A DNA stretch of 26,958 nt, from the NCBI GenBank assembly GCA_005888335.1, contig VAWY01000171.1:1-26958 (forward strand), given 5' to 3'. The position numbers and the translations under genes are program-made. Every line of letters begins with the position of its first letter. Positions within the stretch are counted from its first letter, which is position 1. Below are positions 24,178 through 26,958 of this stretch, piece by piece. This DNA comes from Actinomycetota bacterium. GTDB lineage: Bacteria > Actinomycetota > Thermoleophilia > Solirubrobacterales > Solirubrobacteraceae. A model generated the notes under the pieces. It saw nothing but the letters and a program-made list of their open reading frames with translations, had not been told where the DNA came from and ran no database searches.

Positions 24178-26304
24178 TTACTCGGCGCGGCCGAATGCCT
24201 TGATCTCCTCCTGCTCCTCTGGTGAGAGCTCGCGCGGAACCTCGCCGCGGGCGACCTTCGCGCTGTGGACGTGGTGGCGGATGTCCTCGACGATCTCGGG
24301 GTTCGCCAGGGTGGTCACGTCGCCGACATCGGCGAAGTTGGAGACCGCGGCGATCACCCTGCGCATGATCTTTCCGGAGCGCGTCTTGGGCATGTCCGAG
24401 ACGATCCAGACGTTCTTGGGACGTGCGATCTTCCCGATCTCGGTCTCGATCGCCTTGGCCACCTTCCCCTCGAGCTCCTTGCTCGGGCTGAAGCCGGGCT
24501 TGAGCGAGACGTACATCTCGACGATCCGGCCGCGCAGCTCGTCGACCACCGGGACCGCCGCGGCCTCGGCGACCTCCTCGACCGTGATGCTCGCCGACTC
24601 GAGCTCCTTGGTCCCGAGCCGGTGCCCGGCCACGTTGATCACGTCGTCGACGCGTCCGAGGATCCGGAAGTAGCCGTCGGCCGCCTGGACGGCGCCGTCG
24701 CCCGCGAAGTACGGCCAGTCGCGCCAGTCCTTGCTCTCCTTGTCCCGGCAGTACTTCTCGTAGTAGGTCTCGACGAACCGCTCGGGCTGGCCCCAGATCG
24801 TCTGGAAGATGCCCGGCCACGGGTTGCGGATGCAGATGTTGCCCGCACGCCCGCTTCCCGCCTCGACGACGTTGCCCTGTTCGTCGTAGATCACCGGGTA
24901 GATGCCGAGGACGCCGGGCCCGCAGCTGCCGGGCTTCATCGGTTGCAGCGCGGGCAGGGTGCTTCCCAAGAAGCCGCCGTTCTCGGTCTGCCACCAGGTG
25001 TCGACGATGGCCGCCTCGCCCTTGCCGACCACGTCGTGATACCAGCGCCAGACGTCGGGCTCGATCGGCTCGCCGACCGTCGTCATGTGCTTGAAGCGGT
25101 AGCGGTACTTCGCGGGCTCGTCCGGGCCGAGCTTGCGCAGCATCCGGATCGTGGTCGGCGCGGTGTGGAAGATGTTGACGCCGAGCCGCTCGGCGATCCG
25201 CCACGGGCGCCCAGGGTCCGGGTATGTGGGGACGCCCTCGTACATGACGCTCGTCGTCCCGAGCGCCAGCGGCCCGTAGACGATGTAGGAGTGGCCGGTG
25301 ATCCAGCCGATGTCGGCGAAGCACCAGTACGTGTCCTGCGGATGGATGTCCTGGTAGTACCTCGACGTGCCGGCGACGTAGGCGAGATAGCCGCCGGTGC
25401 TGTGCTGGCAGCCCTTCGGCTGGCCCGTCGTGCCGCTGGTGTACATCAGGAACAGCGGCGCCTCGGCCGGCATCGACACGGGCTCGACCAGCGTCCGGCG
25501 GTAGTCGTCGAGGAGCTCGTCGACGAAGAAGTCCCGGCCCTCGACCATCGGGCTCTTGGATCCGTACTCGCCCGGGTGTCGCCGCCAGACCAGCACCTTG
25601 TCGACCGCGAAGCCCTGTTCGCGCGCCGCCGCCACCGCCTCGTCGGCCTTGGCCTTGTGGTCGATCAGCTCGCCGTTGCGGTAGTAGGCGTCCATCGTCA
25701 CGAGGATCCGGCTCTCCGAATCGGCGATCCGGTGCCCGCACGCCGCGCCGCTGAAGCCGCCGAACACCTCGGAGTGGATGACGCCCAGGCGAGCGCAGGC
25801 GAACATCGAGACCGGCAGCTCGACGACCATCGGCAGGTGGAAGGTGACCCGGTCGCCGACCTTCACGCCACCGAACTCGCGCAGCAACGCTGCAAACTCG
25901 TTGACCCGGCGGTAGAGCTCCTGGTAGCTGATCGCCTTCGTTTCCTCCGTCTCCGGCTCGGGCACCCAGATGAACGCGGCCTTGTTGGCGCTCGACTCCA
26001 AGTGCCGGTCGACGCAGTTGAACGAGGCGTTCAGGCGACCGCCGACGAACCACTTCCAGAACGGCGGATGGCTCGCATCCAGCGTCGTGTGCCAGTACGC
26101 GTCCCAGCTGAGCAGATCCGCGTACTCCTTGAAGCACTCCGGGAAGCGCTCCTCACGGAACCGCTCCAAGATGTCCGGGTCCGCCGCGTTGGCCTGCCCG
26201 ACGAACCTCGCAGGCGGGTAGTAGTACTCCTCCTCGCGCCAGTGAACCGCGATCTCCGCCTCGGAGACCTGCGCCTCCTGCGCCTCCTGTCCTCCTGCTT
26301 GCAT
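24178..26304 (-). CDS. acs: acetyl-CoA synthetase
   Basis: A 708-residue ANL-superfamily enzyme making acetyl-CoA from acetate, ATP and CoA. Motifs: MYTSGTTGQPKGCQHSTGGY (P-loop), VGEPIEPDVWRWYHDVVG, the Acs signature DTWWQTENGGFLG, YFAGDGAVQAADGYFRILGR, VDDVINVAGHRLGTKE, and the catalytic Lys region PKTRSGKIMRR near residue 620. The length is above the usual 650 residues because of a 15-residue N-terminal extension rich in Gln/Glu and a charged tail (PRELSPEEQEEIKAFGRAE). The ATG at 26304 has AGGTGGAG nearby. It is the probable entry point for acetate. In most bacteria the conserved Lys is acetylated to shut the enzyme off; I see no patA/cobB-like gene here. Confidence 0.93.
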   Translation of the reverse strand: MQAGGQEAQEAQVSEAEIAVHWREEEYYYPPARFVGQANAADPDILERFREERFPECFKEYADLLSWDAYWHTTLDASHPPFWKWFVGGRLNASFNCVDRHLESSANKAAFIWVPEPETEETKAISYQELYRRVNEFAALLREFGGVKVGDRVTFHLPMVVELPVSMFACARLGVIHSEVFGGFSGAACGHRIADSESRILVTMDAYYRNGELIDHKAKADEAVAAAREQGFAVDKVLVWRRHPGEYGSKSPMVEGRDFFVDELLDDYRRTLVEPVSMPAEAPLFLMYTSGTTGQPKGCQHSTGGYLAYVAGTSRYYQDIHPQDTYWCFADIGWITGHSYIVYGPLALGTTSVMYEGVPTYPDPGRPWRIAERLGVNIFHTAPTTIRMLRKLGPDEPAKYRYRFKHMTTVGEPIEPDVWRWYHDVVGKGEAAIVDTWWQTENGGFLGSTLPALQPMKPGSCGPGVLGIYPVIYDEQGNVVEAGSGRAGNICIRNPWPGIFQTIWGQPERFVETYYEKYCRDKESKDWRDWPYFAGDGAVQAADGYFRILGRVDDVINVAGHRLGTKELESASITVEEVAEAAAVPVVDELRGRIVEMYVSLKPGFSPSKELEGKVAKAIETEIGKIARPKNVWIVSDMPKTRSGKIMRRVIAAVSNFADVGDVTTLANPEIVEDIRHHVHSAKVARGEVPRELSPEEQEEIKAFGRAE

Positions 26305-26432
26305 CGCTCCACCTCTCGACGAGAGAAACGCTCACGCGCATCGCGTTCTGCCCATAGTGTGCCGCTCTCGGGACGCGCCGTTCCATGGGTCCGACCACGC
26401 GCGAGTCGGGCCGCAAAGGCAGTACGGCCTCC

Positions 26433-26958
26433 TCACGCGACGCATGCGAGCGGCAGCGCGAGGTACTCGAGGAAGAACAGCTTCCAGACGCGCAGGTAGA
26501 AGCGCGTGTACGAGTCGTGGTCGTAGAGATCGGTCTGCCGGCGCCAGTGCCACAGCAGCGCCAGGGCGCCGAGGTGCGTCGCGCTCAGGACGACCGGCTG
26601 GACGCCGTCGAGCACGAGCGGCCCGGCGACGGCCATCGCGAGGTAGGCGGCGGAGAGCGCGCCGATCGCGATGGCGACCGCGCGCCGGGGACCGAGGCGG
26701 AGCGTGAAGGTCGCGATGTGGAAGCGCCGGTCGCCCTCGGCGTCGGGGACGTCCTTCAGGACGGCGATGGCGAAGCCGAAGGGCAGCACGAACAGCGTCA
26801 GCGCCCACACGGGGGCGACGATCTCGCCACCGGAGAAGTGCAGGAACACGACGAGGTTGACGACGACCGCCCGCACGCCGGAGATGCTCAGGGCGGCGAG
26901 GGTCGGGAAGCGCTTGAGGCGCAGCGGCGGCGAGGAGTACGCCGCGCCGACGAGTAGG
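26433..26958 (-). CDS. UbiA-family prenyltransferase, homogentisate phytyltransferase-like (partial)
   Basis: The C-terminal 175 residues of an integral-membrane prenyltransferase; the 5' end lies beyond the window. AAYSSPPLRLKRFPTLAALS is the lipid/aromatic-acceptor loop typical of the family; the second Asp-rich motif reads LKDVPDAEGDRRFHIATFTL followed by RLGPRRA, the form (KD-x-PD-x-EGD) found in homogentisate phytyl- and solanesyl-transferases. Several hydrophobic helices are visible (PVWALTLFVLPFGFAIAVL, AIAIGALSAAYLAMAVAGPL). Such enzymes prenylate homogentisate or related phenols to make tocopherol- or plastoquinone-type compounds in plants and cyanobacteria. The stop is at 26433, 128 nt before acetyl-CoA synthetase on the same strand. 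An acceptor other than homogentisate is possible. Confidence 0.8.
   Translation of the reverse strand, partial: LLVGAAYSSPPLRLKRFPTLAALSISGVRAVVVNLVVFLHFSGGEIVAPVWALTLFVLPFGFAIAVLKDVPDAEGDRRFHIATFTLRLGPRRAVAIAIGALSAAYLAMAVAGPLVLDGVQPVVLSATHLGALALLWHWRRQTDLYDHDSYTRFYLRVWKLFFLEYLALPLACVA

Noticed and set aside
24265..26499. 744-codon open frame on the plus strand
   Set aside because: It is antisense to acetyl-CoA synthetase, repeats low-complexity Val/Asp/Arg patterns, and shows no family pattern.

Overview
The window looks like a chromosomal segment of a very GC-rich actinobacterium that degrades fatty acids and alkanes. I infer a Thermoleophilia / Solirubrobacterales-type organism (Conexibacter, Solirubrobacter or Patulibacter relatives) from base composition and gene content; this is not proven. 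There are two contrasting halves. Positions 1 to about 9,000 are mobile or decaying DNA, where nearly every gene carries frameshifts or truncations. From about 9,500 to the end lie intact, tightly packed metabolic genes, interrupted only by one dead insertion sequence.

Left part. Positions 1-4,613 are the end of an integrated conjugative or mobilizable element: a MobF-type relaxase-helicase gene (232-2998) split by a frameshift, a small excisionase-like HTH protein (2995-3312), a perfect 14-bp-stem palindrome, and a tyrosine integrase (3338-4674) with four frame changes. It abuts the 3' end of a tRNA-Val(CAC) gene on the minus strand (4614-4685), the likely attachment site. Beyond the tRNA is a two-gene RHH antitoxin / Fic toxin module (4901-5875) with a repeat-rich putative operator. 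Next comes a run of relics: a frameshifted unknown gene, a SnoaL/NTF2-like gene missing one base, about 800 bp without an intact gene, a small secreted SIMPL-like protein, and a secreted-protein relic whose 3' end is joined head-on to a truncated homoserine dehydrogenase at about position 9,000.

Middle part (9,503-18,110). A minus-strand operon runs tetR, thiolase, high-molecular-weight fabG, maoC hydratase, acyl-CoA dehydrogenase, acyl-CoA dehydrogenase, with start/stop overlaps of 4 nt at three of its junctions. Its core has the content of the mycobacterial fadA2-fabG4-htdX region. Divergent from it is an alkane monooxygenase alkB gene with a second tetR overlapping its end. The shared intergenic region holds a 32-bp inverted repeat that is a good operator candidate. 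Together these could take an alkane to a fatty acid (with enzymes elsewhere), and then an acyl-CoA through one beta-oxidation turn.

Right part. A dead DDE transposase (18,169-19,235) is followed by a cyclase-family hydrolase and an acyl-CoA ligase (two-gene operon), an ACT-malic enzyme, a small hypothetical protein, acetyl-CoA synthetase, and a UbiA-family prenyltransferase running off the window end. Acyl-CoA ligase, acetyl-CoA synthetase and malic enzyme fit growth on fatty acids or acetate, so the whole right two-thirds reads as a lipid/acetate catabolism neighbourhood.
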